Positions 23,536 through 31,431 of a stretch of DNA of 50,085 nt are shown piece by piece (positions within the stretch are counted from its first letter, which is position 1; every line of letters begins with the position of its first letter). A program made the position numbers and the translations under genes. Source of the DNA: Acidobacteriota bacterium (lineage in GTDB: Bacteria; Acidobacteriota; Terriglobia; Terriglobales; Acidobacteriaceae); NCBI GenBank assembly GCA_023441255.1, contig JAEZPW010000323.1, positions 1 through 50,085 of the forward strand. The letters are read 5' to 3'. The notes beneath the pieces are model-generated. The model had not been told where the DNA came from and made no database searches. It worked only from the letters and a program-made list of their open reading frames with translations.

Positions 23536-25152
23536 TTGGCCCTCGACGAGAACATCTACCAGATACGCCGCGAAAAACTCGCGAAGATCGAAGCCCTCGG
23601 GCAGCGCGCCTATCCCCACGAATACCGCTTCACCCACATCATCCCGCAGATCCTGGCCGAACACTCGTCGAAGTCCGGCGAAGAACTTGAAGCCAATCAC
23701 ATCGAGGTCCGCATCGCCGGGCGCATCATGGCCATTCGCCTGATGGGCAAGGCCGGATTCGCGCACCTTCAGCAGGGCGGCCAGCGTCTCCAGATCTACG
23801 TCAAAAAAGACGAACTCGGCGACCAAGGCTTCGAACTCTGGAAGCTGCTCGATATCGGCGACCACATCGGCGTTGCCGGGTATCTCTTCCGCACGCGAAC
23901 AGGCGAACTAAGCGTCCACGCCAAGGAGCTCACGTTTCTTTCCAAGGACCTGCTTCCCTTGCCCGAAAAGTGGCACGGACTGCAGGACGTCGAGACCCGC
24001 TACCGCCAGCGTTACGTCGACCTCTTCATGAACCCCGAGGTCCGCGAAACTTTCGTAAAACGCAGCACGGTGGTCAGCGCCATGCGGCGGTTCTTCGAGG
24101 CCAAGGGCTTCATCGAAGTCGAGACGCCGATGATGCACCCGATCGCCGGCGGCGCGGCGGCACGGCCATTCGTGACGCACCACAATACGCTCGACGTCGA
24201 CCTCTTCCTGCGGATCGCGCCCGAGCTTTACCTCAAGCGCCTCATCGTCGGCGGACTCGACCGCGTCTTCGAGATCAACCGCAACTTCCGCAACGAGGGC
24301 ATCGACCGGATGCACAATCCGGAATTCACCATGCTCGAGTTCTACCAGGCCTACGCGAACTACAAAGACCTGATGGACCTCACGGAAGAAATGTTCCGCA
24401 GCGTCGCCCAGGAAGTGAACGGCTCCACCGTCGCGCCTTTCGGCGACGACCAGATCGATTTCGGCAATTTCCAGCGGCTCACCATGCGTGAGGCCGTCAT
24501 CAAGTACTGGCCGCAAATTGCCGCTCCCGCGCCAACCATGGACGAGCTGCGCGACAAGAACGCACTCAAAGCTCTTGTCGAACGTTTCAACGCGGCGGTA
24601 AAAAGCAACGGCGGCAAGGTCGCAGTGCCCCAAGCTGCGCGCCTCGACGGCGTTGGTGTCGAGGAGATCGAGACCGTCAAGTACGACGACGATATTGGAC
24701 GCACCATCGTGGCGCTGTTTGAGTCCGTCGCCGAGCGCAAGCTGATTCAGCCGACGCTTATCTACGACTTTCCCAAATCCGTTTCGCCGCTCTCCAAGAG
24801 CAAGCCAGACGATCCCGACTGGACCGAGCGCTTCGAAGTCTTCATCGCCGGCATGGAACTGGGAAATGCCTTCAGCGAACTCAACGATCCCGAAGACCAG
24901 CTTGCCCGCTTTGAAGCCCAGGTCGCAGCCCGCCAGGCGGGCGACGAAGAAGCCATGGCCGAAGTCGATCACGACTACGTCCGCGCCCTCTCCTACGGCA
25001 TGCCACCCACGGCCGGCATGGGCGTCGGCATCGACCGATTCGTCATGATCCTGACCAACTCTCGCACGATCCGCGACGTCCTGCTCTTCCCGCAGATGCG
25101 CCCGGAGAAAAAAGAAGAAGCCGAGGAACAGGCGCAAGGCCAGCAGGCTTAA
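23536..25152 (+). CDS. lysS: Lysyl-tRNA synthetase, class II
   Basis: Charges tRNA-Lys with lysine in the cytoplasm. From TTG 23536 it has 538 residues. An N-terminal OB-fold anticodon-binding domain is followed by the class II catalytic core. Motif 2 is visible in FEINRNFRNEGIDRMHNPEF, and motif 3 in GMGVGIDRFVMILTNSRTIR. EVETPMMHPIAGGAAARPF is the usual LysRS text of the core. The frame is open to 23446, but the TATAAT at 23496 would lie inside that longer version. The protein is about 30 residues longer than E. coli LysS, including a loop rich in charged residues in the C-terminal half (QVAARQAGDEEAMAEVDHDY). Confidence 0.95.
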   Translation: MALDENIYQIRREKLAKIEALGQRAYPHEYRFTHIIPQILAEHSSKSGEELEANHIEVRIAGRIMAIRLMGKAGFAHLQQGGQRLQIYVKKDELGDQGFELWKLLDIGDHIGVAGYLFRTRTGELSVHAKELTFLSKDLLPLPEKWHGLQDVETRYRQRYVDLFMNPEVRETFVKRSTVVSAMRRFFEAKGFIEVETPMMHPIAGGAAARPFVTHHNTLDVDLFLRIAPELYLKRLIVGGLDRVFEINRNFRNEGIDRMHNPEFTMLEFYQAYANYKDLMDLTEEMFRSVAQEVNGSTVAPFGDDQIDFGNFQRLTMREAVIKYWPQIAAPAPTMDELRDKNALKALVERFNAAVKSNGGKVAVPQAARLDGVGVEEIETVKYDDDIGRTIVALFESVAERKLIQPTLIYDFPKSVSPLSKSKPDDPDWTERFEVFIAGMELGNAFSELNDPEDQLARFEAQVAARQAGDEEAMAEVDHDYVRALSYGMPPTAGMGVGIDRFVMILTNSRTIRDVLLFPQMRPEKKEEAEEQAQGQQA

Positions 25153-25171
25153 CGTTCCACCAGAGTGTGTG

Positions 25172-25194
25172 GGGACGGGGCTGTGCCCCGTCCC
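25172..25194. repeat. Perfect 10-bp-stem hairpin after lysS, copy of the 13681 element
   Basis: GGGACGGGGC / GCCCCGTCCC with loop TGT, 20 bp after the lysS stop. The 28 bp at 25167-25194 are identical to 13676-13703. It has no T run on either strand. Confidence 0.85.
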
Positions 25195-25239
25195 GCATTG
25201 GACCACGGTAGTGTACTTCTCTTGAGATGAGCCACCAGC

Positions 25240-25659
25240 CTACTGTGGAACAGTGACGCATCGCGCTGCACCGACGTCGCACACCGATCCTGGATTGCAA
25301 TCGTTTGTCGTAGCGCAACTCATCAGGCAGGTACCGACGACCGAGTCGCACGCATACGGAGCACACTGGCGCGTCCCCTGGGCGCTGCTGCTGGTCTGAA
25401 GATCAGCGCTGCAATGCGGCACATTGGCCTTTGCCGTCTGCGAGTCTTTCACCAGCATGTCGATCTGCCGCTTTAGTTCCTGTATCTGCGCGCGCATTAC
25501 GCGCACCTGCGCCTGAAGGCTCGCCACCGGATCGATCGCCACCTGTGCCTTCTGAACCTGCGCCGCCGGACCACCCATCTTCACGACCGGCCTGGCTGGC
25601 GCGTGCGCGCAGACGAACGTAGACACACCAAGGAACACGACGAGTAACAACTTGTTCAT
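25240..25659 (-). CDS. Secreted coiled-coil protein with Cys-rich C-terminus
   Basis: I do not recognise a named family. The 139-residue product starts with a typical signal peptide (KLLLVVFLGVSTFVCAHA). A likely coiled coil follows at about residues 45-75 (LQAQVRVMRAQIQELKRQID). The C-terminal part has eight cysteines between residues 83 and 134, in a C-x4-C-x6-C-x3-C-x5-C-x5-C-x6-C pattern after the first. Similar short Cys-rich modules occur in exported proteins of myxobacteria and other soil bacteria and probably form disulfides. The protein should be periplasmic or extracellular. It has its own promoter region at 25660 onward, full of repeats, and lies opposite lysS. Confidence 0.7.
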   Translation of the reverse strand: MNKLLLVVFLGVSTFVCAHAPARPVVKMGGPAAQVQKAQVAIDPVASLQAQVRVMRAQIQELKRQIDMLVKDSQTAKANVPHCSADLQTSSSAQGTRQCAPYACDSVVGTCLMSCATTNDCNPGSVCDVGAARCVTVPQ

Positions 25660-26046
25660 TCAATCCCCCACAGGAAATCCAGAGTTGCTGCCATGGGAAC
25701 ATGTATCCGTCGCAGGGGCAAGTATTTTTGGTCTGCAGATCTATCCTGAGAAGGCTGCGACTTATTTGAAACCGGATCTATCGTGAGAGGCGGTGAGCTA
25801 CTTGCGGTTTCATCCCGAAGAGGCTGTGACCCATTTGCGGATTCATCCTGAGAAACCGTGGCTTTTTCGACGTTGTCATTCCGAGGAGCGAAGCGACGAG
25901 GAACCTTAACCCAGCAACGCTGTCGATGGCCCTGTGGGGGTACCTCCCTGCGCTCGGAATGACAAAAGCTCGGAATAGGTGGAGTCTGAGCGAAATGAAG
26001 CAACGCAGCGGACGCCAGTAGCTAGCCGGGTGCCGCACCCTTCCCC
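25660..26046. repeat. Gene-free block of several repeat types
   Basis: These 387 bp hold no supported gene. At about 25737-25866 there are three to four degenerate units of roughly 35 bp, built around CATCCTGAG...GGCTGTGACCCATTTG. At 25874-25964 lies a 91-bp element with perfect 12-bp inverted ends (listed separately). At 26005-26030 lies a 26-bp exact copy of 11809-11834. The block ends in the CGCACCC palindrome at 26034-26061. The density suggests a landing site for small mobile or recombinogenic repeats. Confidence 0.75.
25874..25964. repeat. 91-bp element with 12-bp terminal inverted repeats
   Basis: TGTCATTCCGAG (25874-25885) and CTCGGAATGACA (25953-25964) are perfect inverted ends. A related element of about 89 bp in the opposite orientation lies at 41936-42024, with GTTGTCGTTCC and GCAATGACAAC as ends. 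It also shares the inner text GGTTCCTCG..CGCTCCTCG. A partial end is at 37675-37698. It resembles a non-autonomous MITE or REP-type repeat. Confidence 0.75.
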
Positions 26047-26061
26047 TCAGGGGAGGGTGCG
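26034..26061. repeat. CGCACCC/GGGTGCG palindrome at the 3' end of the histidine kinase gene
   Basis: Same arms as the element at 18500-18528. The kinase stop codon (26047-26049) lies at the centre of this hairpin, so its last codons are part of the repeat. Confidence 0.8.
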
Positions 26062-27189
26062 TGTCGAGGACCTGAGGAGATCCGCTTCGGGCGAGCTTTC
26101 TTGCGCAGAGTCGGCGCGCAGTGGGAGCCACACCGTAAAGACAGTTCCGGTTGCTCCTGATGATCGAGACCGGAATGCGATTTTGCCCCCATTTTTGTGG
26201 ACAAGCTCCTTCGCAATCCAAAGGCCTAGTCCCGTGCCTCTCTCGCCCTTGCTGGTGTAGAACGGCTGGAACAATTTATCCCGGGCTTCCCGCCCGACGC
26301 CGGGGCCGTTATCCGCGATCACTACTCTGTATCCGTCCCGCTCAGCAGCCCAGTTTCGTGCGCGATGCAGACGAACAGCCAACTTCCGATTCGTCTGCCC
26401 CGCCATTGCATCTGTCGCATTCTGAATCAGGTTGGTGAAAACGTGGCGCAGATCTTCTGCTGCCGTGAGGATCGGCTCACCTGCAACGACCCTCTTTTTC
26501 AGTTCAACTCCCGCCTTCAAAAGGCGCGCTTGCTGAACACGGAGGATATCCTCGATCAACTCCGCAAGCTTGGTTTCGACTGGATGCGACGGACGGAAGT
26601 AGTTTAGCGTTCCTCGGGTCAACTGTGCGGCTCGATGCATCTCCTGCTCGACAATCCCCAGCCGCTGTTGCGCCTCTGCCGGCATGTCGTTCCGCATTCG
26701 CGTCAGATACACAACATCGAGTGCTGTGCCGATCGCGTTCTTGAGTTCGTGTGCAACGCTCGCGACCATCTCCCCCGCCACCGACGGTTGTTGATTCTTT
26801 ACCGATTGCGGGCTGGTCTGCCGGCCATTGCCGGCGTGGAGGGGTTCGTCCGTTCCATTTTGCCGCGATACTGATGCGGAGCGGTTTGAGTCGCCGAACC
26901 GCTCTCCCAACTGCTCCAGTCTGCTTCTTAGCTCCGCCAGCTTTTCGTTCAGTTCGTTCGCGCCCTTATCGTCGAGCCATCTTCGCAGAACAACGACGCG
27001 GTCATATGCCGTTCGTGCATTCGCCTGATTGCGACGTCGTCTTTCCGTATTCTCCTCGGCCCGGGACGCGATCTGAGTACGCGTTAGAGCTACCTTCAGT
27101 TCGGTCTTGAGCAACCGTACACCAGCCGCCTTGAACGGGTACGGACAGGGCGGTTCCGAGTTTTGGAACGTGCCGTTCGCAGCGCTCAT
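26047..27189 (-). CDS. Soluble sensor histidine kinase
   Basis: A 380-residue two-component kinase without visible membrane segments. Residues about 20-95 are charged and helical, probably a coiled coil. A low-complexity stretch follows, then the dimerisation domain with H147 in MVASVAHELKNAIG. The ATPase domain has an N box (HVFTNLIQNATDAM, Asn near 256), a G1 box (IADNGPGVG) and a G2 box (GTGLGLWIAKELV). ATG 27189 is chosen because the open frame above it reads unlike protein; the ribosome site is weak, so the start is tentative. No response regulator is adjacent; the nearest is the receiver-only protein at 34387-34791. The input signal is unknown. The gene ends inside a palindromic repeat. 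Confidence 0.85.
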   Translation of the reverse strand: MSAANGTFQNSEPPCPYPFKAAGVRLLKTELKVALTRTQIASRAEENTERRRRNQANARTAYDRVVVLRRWLDDKGANELNEKLAELRSRLEQLGERFGDSNRSASVSRQNGTDEPLHAGNGRQTSPQSVKNQQPSVAGEMVASVAHELKNAIGTALDVVYLTRMRNDMPAEAQQRLGIVEQEMHRAAQLTRGTLNYFRPSHPVETKLAELIEDILRVQQARLLKAGVELKKRVVAGEPILTAAEDLRHVFTNLIQNATDAMAGQTNRKLAVRLHRARNWAAERDGYRVVIADNGPGVGREARDKLFQPFYTSKGERGTGLGLWIAKELVHKNGGKIAFRSRSSGATGTVFTVWLPLRADSAQESSPEADLLRSSTRTLP

Positions 27190-27620
27190 ATTGAAATGTA
27201 TGGATGCGGAATCGCAAGCTACGGCTTGTGTGACTCCAACCACCTGGTGCGCCAAATCGCATGTGACCCATATCTGCCTGACTTTGGCAGATGTAGGTGA
27301 CCTCGCCCCACCAACCACCCCCCACTCTCTTGTTCTGATTTCGTAAATTTTCGGCCAGTCATGTTGGCCGGCGGAAAATCCCTGCTACATTCTTCCCGCA
27401 GGACAGACACCATCACGCTCTTTGAAAACCGGGCAGAACATCTCACGGGTGAGGGCGCCTGTTGACCATCAACTTATTAACTGATATTGACGTTTGCTTA
27501 AACAAAACCTAACCCGATTGTATTCAAGAATTTGCAGAGCTAACGTCACGAAACCCGCGTAAACACAGGACTCCCGAGAATAGGGGCAGGGTTGGACCAC
27601 GACGTACCGACCGTTTACTG
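27190..27620. other. Gene-free region upstream of the histidine kinase
   Basis: No supported gene in 431 bp. A small hairpin ATCTGCC...GGCAGAT lies near 27272-27292. On the + strand two promoter-like pairs can be read. TTGGCC is 16 bp from TACATT near 27365-27392, and TTGACC is 17 bp from TATTGA near 27463-27491. Neither leads to a + strand gene. The AT-rich part at about 27470-27530 stands out from the GC-rich surroundings. The kinase promoter (- strand) presumably lies here. Confidence 0.4.
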
Positions 27621-28268
27621 CTACTTCGCCGTGAGTTTCTCTATGCTGACGTTGGAGAACTCCGCCGTTTCGAGAACATTCGCGTCGTGCGAGCAGGTGC
27701 CGATTCCGACGTAAACCGGATCCTGCAACGCGACTGTGACCGGTTCCGCGGCAACCAGTTTTTCGCCCGGCTTACCTGCAAACATGGTGAACTGGTTCCC
27801 ACGTCGCTCGATGCGTATACGGACAGGCGCCCTCTCGGTAGAGCGCACTTCCTGCGTGTCGCCGCCCGCCGCAGCACGATACTGCAGTGAGGTCAGGCCG
27901 TCACCGTGCAGTGCGACATCGGCGTATGCAGACGACGCGTCGAGCGACTGACGGATCATCAGGACGGCTTTACGATGCGCCACGACGCCTTCACCTTCGA
28001 AGCGCACATCGGCCGTGAGCGCCACGTCGCCGGAAGCCTGCTTCCACGCATAATGGAACGCATCGACCGTACTCCAGATGTTTGCGCCGCCACCCGTGAC
28101 GCGATACTCGTCCTTGGCCGCCTCGTACTGCAGCGCGCCCGATTTCGGTGATTCGCCGACATCTGAGTGGTTTTCAAAAATTCCCGCGGCCGAGTTTTGC
28201 TGAGCTGTTGCAACCAACAGCACGGAGACGAGAAAAGCTGCCACAACGAGCGAACGTTTCGATGTCAT
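27621..28268 (-). CDS. Secreted LamG/DUF1349-like domain protein
   Basis: A 215-residue exported protein. ATG 28268 places a clear signal peptide at the N-terminus (SLVVAAFLVSVLLVATAQQ). The rest reads as a concanavalin/LamG-like beta-sandwich of the DUF1349 type. Typical blocks are DVALTADVRFEGEGVVAHRK, AVLMIRQSLDASSAYADVAL and the final VYVGIGTCSH with ETAEFSNVSIEKL. Proteins of this kind bind sugars or sit on TolB-like propeller proteins. No catalytic residues are evident and no partner domain is present. An upstream in-frame ATG (28304) would place extra residues before the signal peptide and is less likely. Confidence 0.7.
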   Translation of the reverse strand: MTSKRSLVVAAFLVSVLLVATAQQNSAAGIFENHSDVGESPKSGALQYEAAKDEYRVTGGGANIWSTVDAFHYAWKQASGDVALTADVRFEGEGVVAHRKAVLMIRQSLDASSAYADVALHGDGLTSLQYRAAAGGDTQEVRSTERAPVRIRIERRGNQFTMFAGKPGEKLVAAEPVTVALQDPVYVGIGTCSHDANVLETAEFSNVSIEKLTAK

Positions 28269-28466
28269 CGTGAGTACCTGCAGAAGAGAATATACAACGC
28301 TCATCTGCAGAACTCGACCCAGGTAAATGCTGCATCGAAAACAAGCCGTCGCGCCTGGACAGCCACCCACTTCCCTGCTGCGGGTTGAGCCGCGCTGCAT
28401 CGCTCACTCTGTACAATGAAAAGTAAACACCGGCAACATCGCCCGAGGATCGGATAGACAAAGAGG

Positions 28467-29924
28467 ATGTTTGAATTCGACTCAGAGTCCCGCTGCAGGC
28501 TCGGCTATCAGCTGATAGACCGCATCAATGAGTACTTCGCTTTACTGCCCGATCGTGCTGTGCAATTGCCCGCCGACCGACGCACGTTCGAGTCGCTGCA
28601 CGATGCGATGCCGGAAACCGGTGTCGAAAGCGCGGAAGCAGCTGCGGCAGTTCTGGACGATGTCTGCCGCGAGATGATCGACAAGGGCTTTCACGTCCCG
28701 AGCGCGAACTACTTCGGGCTGATGAACCCTACACCTACTTACATGGCCGTGCTTGCCGAAGCGCTGGTCGCGGCGCTGAATCCGCAGCTCGCCACGCTGG
28801 CACGCTCGCAGTTGGCCTCAAAGGTGGAACACGAGACGGTTCGGTGGATCGGTCAGCGCGTCTTCGACACAGATGCCGAGTCTCCATTCGCCGGCACATT
28901 CACTTCCGGCGGAAACGAAGCCAACTTCAGCGCCATTGCGATGGCGCTGGCTCAGCACTTCCCAAAGTGCATAGACAACGGGATTGCCTCGATCGGAGCG
29001 CAACCGGTGCTCTATTCCTCGGAAGAGGCCCATCACTCGCTGGACAAATCGGCCGGATTGCTGGGATTGGGTCGCCGTGCGTTAAGGCGGATCGCCATCA
29101 ATGATCGCCTGCAAGTGGATCCACACAAACTGGCCGCGCGGATCGCCGAAGACTACGCAACCGGGCTGAAGCCCTTCTGTGTCATCGGTACAGCAGGAAC
29201 CACGAACTCAGGCGCGGTTGACGACCTCGAAGCACTGGCCGATATCTGCCGGCGATACGGATTGTGGTTCCACGTCGATGGCGCGTACGGCGCAGCAGCG
29301 ACCTTCTCCGACAAGCATCGAGACCTCGTGCGCGGTATAGAGCAGGCCGACTCCGTCACAATCGACCCGCACAAGTGGCTGGCCATGCCGTTCGCCGCAG
29401 GTGTGATACTGACGCGGCATTCGGACACGCTGCGCAAGGCGTTTGAGGTTACGACGCCTTACATGCCACGTGTGGCGAATCCTGACCTGATCGACAATTT
29501 CAAGGTAAGCACGCAGTGGTCGCGCCGCATGAATTCCCTGAAGCTCTGGCTGACGTTGCGGGTTCATGGCAGAAGGTCCTACGAGGAATTGATCGACAGG
29601 CAGTTGCGCCTCGCACGAAGCTTCCATGATTGGCTGGGTACATCCGAATCATTTGAGATCGCGGCGCCGATGTACCTGCCGATCGTCAATTTTCGCGTGC
29701 GCGCCAATGGGCGCAGCGAAGAGGAGATCAAAGCTGCGAACCTGGCCGTTGTAGACGAAGTGACTCGCGACGGACAAAGATGGATCTCCTCGACCGTGGT
29801 GAACGGGCGTAGCGTGATCCGCATGATGGTGATCAGCTACCTGAGCGATGAACATAACCTGGAAGGCCTGAAGCAGGCTCTGCTCGCTGCCGCGAGCGGG
29901 TTTGCTGTACACGCAGTACGGTGA
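28467..29924 (+). CDS. PLP-dependent group II decarboxylase (aromatic-L-amino-acid / diaminobutyrate type)
   Basis: A 485-residue pyridoxal-phosphate enzyme of the family of aromatic-amino-acid, glutamate and 2,4-diaminobutyrate decarboxylases. K303 in SVTIDPHKWLAMPF is the PLP-binding lysine. GLWFHVDGAYGAAATFSD holds the PLP-ring aspartate, and GTFTSGGNEANF is the phosphate-binding stretch. VIGTAGTTNSGAVDDL is also typical. The start ATG follows AAAGAGG by a few bases, and a GTACAATG -10-like box lies at 28411-28418. The substrate cannot be fixed from sequence; tyrosine, tryptophan, DOPA or diaminobutyrate are possible. It stands alone, with no transporter next to it. Confidence 0.88.
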   Translation: MFEFDSESRCRLGYQLIDRINEYFALLPDRAVQLPADRRTFESLHDAMPETGVESAEAAAAVLDDVCREMIDKGFHVPSANYFGLMNPTPTYMAVLAEALVAALNPQLATLARSQLASKVEHETVRWIGQRVFDTDAESPFAGTFTSGGNEANFSAIAMALAQHFPKCIDNGIASIGAQPVLYSSEEAHHSLDKSAGLLGLGRRALRRIAINDRLQVDPHKLAARIAEDYATGLKPFCVIGTAGTTNSGAVDDLEALADICRRYGLWFHVDGAYGAAATFSDKHRDLVRGIEQADSVTIDPHKWLAMPFAAGVILTRHSDTLRKAFEVTTPYMPRVANPDLIDNFKVSTQWSRRMNSLKLWLTLRVHGRRSYEELIDRQLRLARSFHDWLGTSESFEIAAPMYLPIVNFRVRANGRSEEEIKAANLAVVDEVTRDGQRWISSTVVNGRSVIRMMVISYLSDEHNLEGLKQALLAAASGFAVHAVR

Positions 29925-30008
29925 GAAATGCGCGGATCTCTCGGTCTGCGCTCACGAGATCATTAATCGTGGGCTGAGCCCAGTTAGCTGAGATAGAATG
30001 GCGGCCTG

Positions 30009-30227
30009 ATGGAAATTCCCTTTCAGCTCCACATAACGGCGCGAACTTTGCAGACGTTGTTCCTGGTCGGCGCTGCCGGATGCATGCTCTCGATCCCCAT
30101 CATCGCGGTGAAATTTGCGTCGGTCCTCTTCGAAAAGGACAATGACCAAACCGAGGAGTCCGACAGGGTCCCCGAGGATGCTGAGGCGAACTATGGCGCG
30201 GTGAGTGAGCGCCCGCCCAAAAGATAG
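30009..30227 (+). CDS. Small single-helix membrane protein, unknown
   Basis: A 72-residue protein with one membrane segment (TLFLVGAAGCMLSIPIIAVKF) and an acidic, polar C-terminal half rich in Glu, Asp and Pro. I do not recognise a family. A TAGAAT sequence at 29994-29999 is too close to the start to be its -10 box unless the message is nearly leaderless. The opposite strand also has an open frame, but that one lacks any protein-like pattern. It lies 84 bp after the decarboxylase gene and may be cotranscribed with it. It is followed by a strong hairpin. Confidence 0.5.
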   Translation: MEIPFQLHITARTLQTLFLVGAAGCMLSIPIIAVKFASVLFEKDNDQTEESDRVPEDAEANYGAVSERPPKR

Positions 30228-30234
30228 CTGGCCC

Positions 30235-30269
30235 GCTTGCACAGCTCGGATCTTAAGAGCTGTGCAAGC
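30235..30269. terminator. Perfect 13-bp-stem hairpin between convergent genes
   Basis: GCTTGCACAGCTC (30235-30247) pairs with GAGCTGTGCAAGC (30257-30269) around a 9-nt loop. It lies between the + strand small gene and the - strand epimerase gene. No T run follows on either side, so termination is likely but not of the classical intrinsic type; a palindromic regulator site is less likely at this place. Confidence 0.6.
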
Positions 30270-30294
30270 ACGGCTGCGCTCGACGACAAATTTC

Positions 30295-31431
30295 TCACAG
30301 CACCTTCAAGCCAAGGCCCGGGCCGTCAGGCAGCACGATCTTTCCCTTCTCCACCTTCATGCCGGAGTATGGGTCGTTGGCGATGAGCAGCGGTCCGTCT
30401 ATGTCCGCGTAGTCAACCAGGGGTGTAAGGTGCGCCGCAGCGGTGCAACTGCATGAGGATGAGATCATGCAGCCGATCATCACCTTCATATCGAGCGCAC
30501 GGGCGATCTGGATCCATCGATACGCTTCGAGAATGCCGCCGGATTTGTCAAGCTTGACGTTGATGCCGTCGTAGGCTTCCTTCAGTTTCGGTATGAGCGC
30601 AGCGCTGGTGCAGGCCTCGTCGGCTATAAGGGGCAGGTGAACCTTGCTCCGAACGTACTTGATCTCGTCAAACATGTGGGCCGGCATGGGTTGTTCGACA
30701 AACTGCACGCCCTGTGTTTCGAGCCAGTTGATCTTGCGGACAGCTTCTTCCTTATCCGTCCAGCCTTCGTTGGCATCCACGCGCAGAGGCTTATCCGTCA
30801 CGCTGCGAACCGAGGCGATCATCTCCTCGTCCGATTTCAACCCGACTTTTATTTTAAGCACGGGAAAGTCGGCGGCTTCCCGTACTTTCTCTTTCACGAT
30901 TTCCGGTTTGTCGATGCCGATGGAGAAAGTCGTTACGGGAGCATCCTTCGCGTCGAGGCCGAAGTATCTGTAAAGGGGAACATTCAACTTCTTGCCCCAC
31001 CAATCGAGGACTGCGATATCAACCGCGGCCATAGCGGCGTGCTGATTCTCGCCGAGCTTCTGGCGTACCTGCGAAAGGAACTTATCAAACTCGCGGGGAT
31101 CCCCGCTGGTAATGGAATCATGGGCGGCGTCGATGGCCTGTTTCGCCTGCTCGGGGCTGATGCCGTAACGCTGGATGGGAGCGCCTTCGCCGTAGCCGGT
31201 GATGCCCTCACGTGTGTAGCGCAGGTGAACCGTGTCGCGATATGTACTGGACGACATGGTCGTCGTCCACGTGTGCCTAAGGTTCAGGCGCTTGAGTTCA
31301 GAGGTAACTTCAACCGCACCACGTGAGGAAGGCTTCGCGGTCGCCTGCCGTTCGGAGGAAAGCACCTCCACCGGCAAAGCAGCTGCAAGACCGGCAGCAC
31401 CTGCGGTTTTCAACCAATGGCGACGATTCAT
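30295..31431 (-). CDS. Tat-exported L-Ala-D/L-Glu-type dipeptide epimerase (enolase superfamily)
   Basis: Interconverts the second residue of dipeptides such as L-Ala-D-Glu and L-Ala-L-Glu from murein. The 378-residue protein has the enolase-superfamily pattern: K193 and K195 in LKIKVG, metal ligands D219, E246 and D271 (RVDANEG, EQPMP, ADEAC), and K293 in NVKLDKSGG. The DxD-type motif of dipeptide epimerases (YADIDGPLL, D343/D345) is present. The N-terminus is a twin-arginine signal (MNRRHWLKTAGAAGLAAALP), so it acts outside the cytoplasm, unlike E. coli YcjG or B. subtilis YkfB. It overlaps the NlpC/P60 gene by 4 nt, echoing the ykfB-ykfC pairing of Bacillus. tatA lies 2.1 kb away. Confidence 0.88.
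   Translation of the reverse strand: MNRRHWLKTAGAAGLAAALPVEVLSSERQATAKPSSRGAVEVTSELKRLNLRHTWTTTMSSSTYRDTVHLRYTREGITGYGEGAPIQRYGISPEQAKQAIDAAHDSITSGDPREFDKFLSQVRQKLGENQHAAMAAVDIAVLDWWGKKLNVPLYRYFGLDAKDAPVTTFSIGIDKPEIVKEKVREAADFPVLKIKVGLKSDEEMIASVRSVTDKPLRVDANEGWTDKEEAVRKINWLETQGVQFVEQPMPAHMFDEIKYVRSKVHLPLIADEACTSAALIPKLKEAYDGINVKLDKSGGILEAYRWIQIARALDMKVMIGCMISSSCSCTAAAHLTPLVDYADIDGPLLIANDPYSGMKVEKGKIVLPDGPGLGLKVL

Noticed and set aside
23908..25206. 432-codon - strand frame opposite lysS
   Set aside because: lysS has clear class II motifs; the opposite frame is a GC-skew by-product without recognisable domains.
25737..25866. CRISPR array
   Set aside because: Units are degenerate and contiguous, with no constant repeat/unique spacer alternation and no cas genes in the window.
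25874..25964. Insertion sequence
   Set aside because: The element has inverted ends but is only 91 bp, with no transposase; kept as a small non-autonomous repeat.
29952..30242. - strand frame opposite the small membrane protein
   Set aside because: Polar, Gln/Arg-rich and lacking pattern, whereas the + frame has a clean membrane helix.
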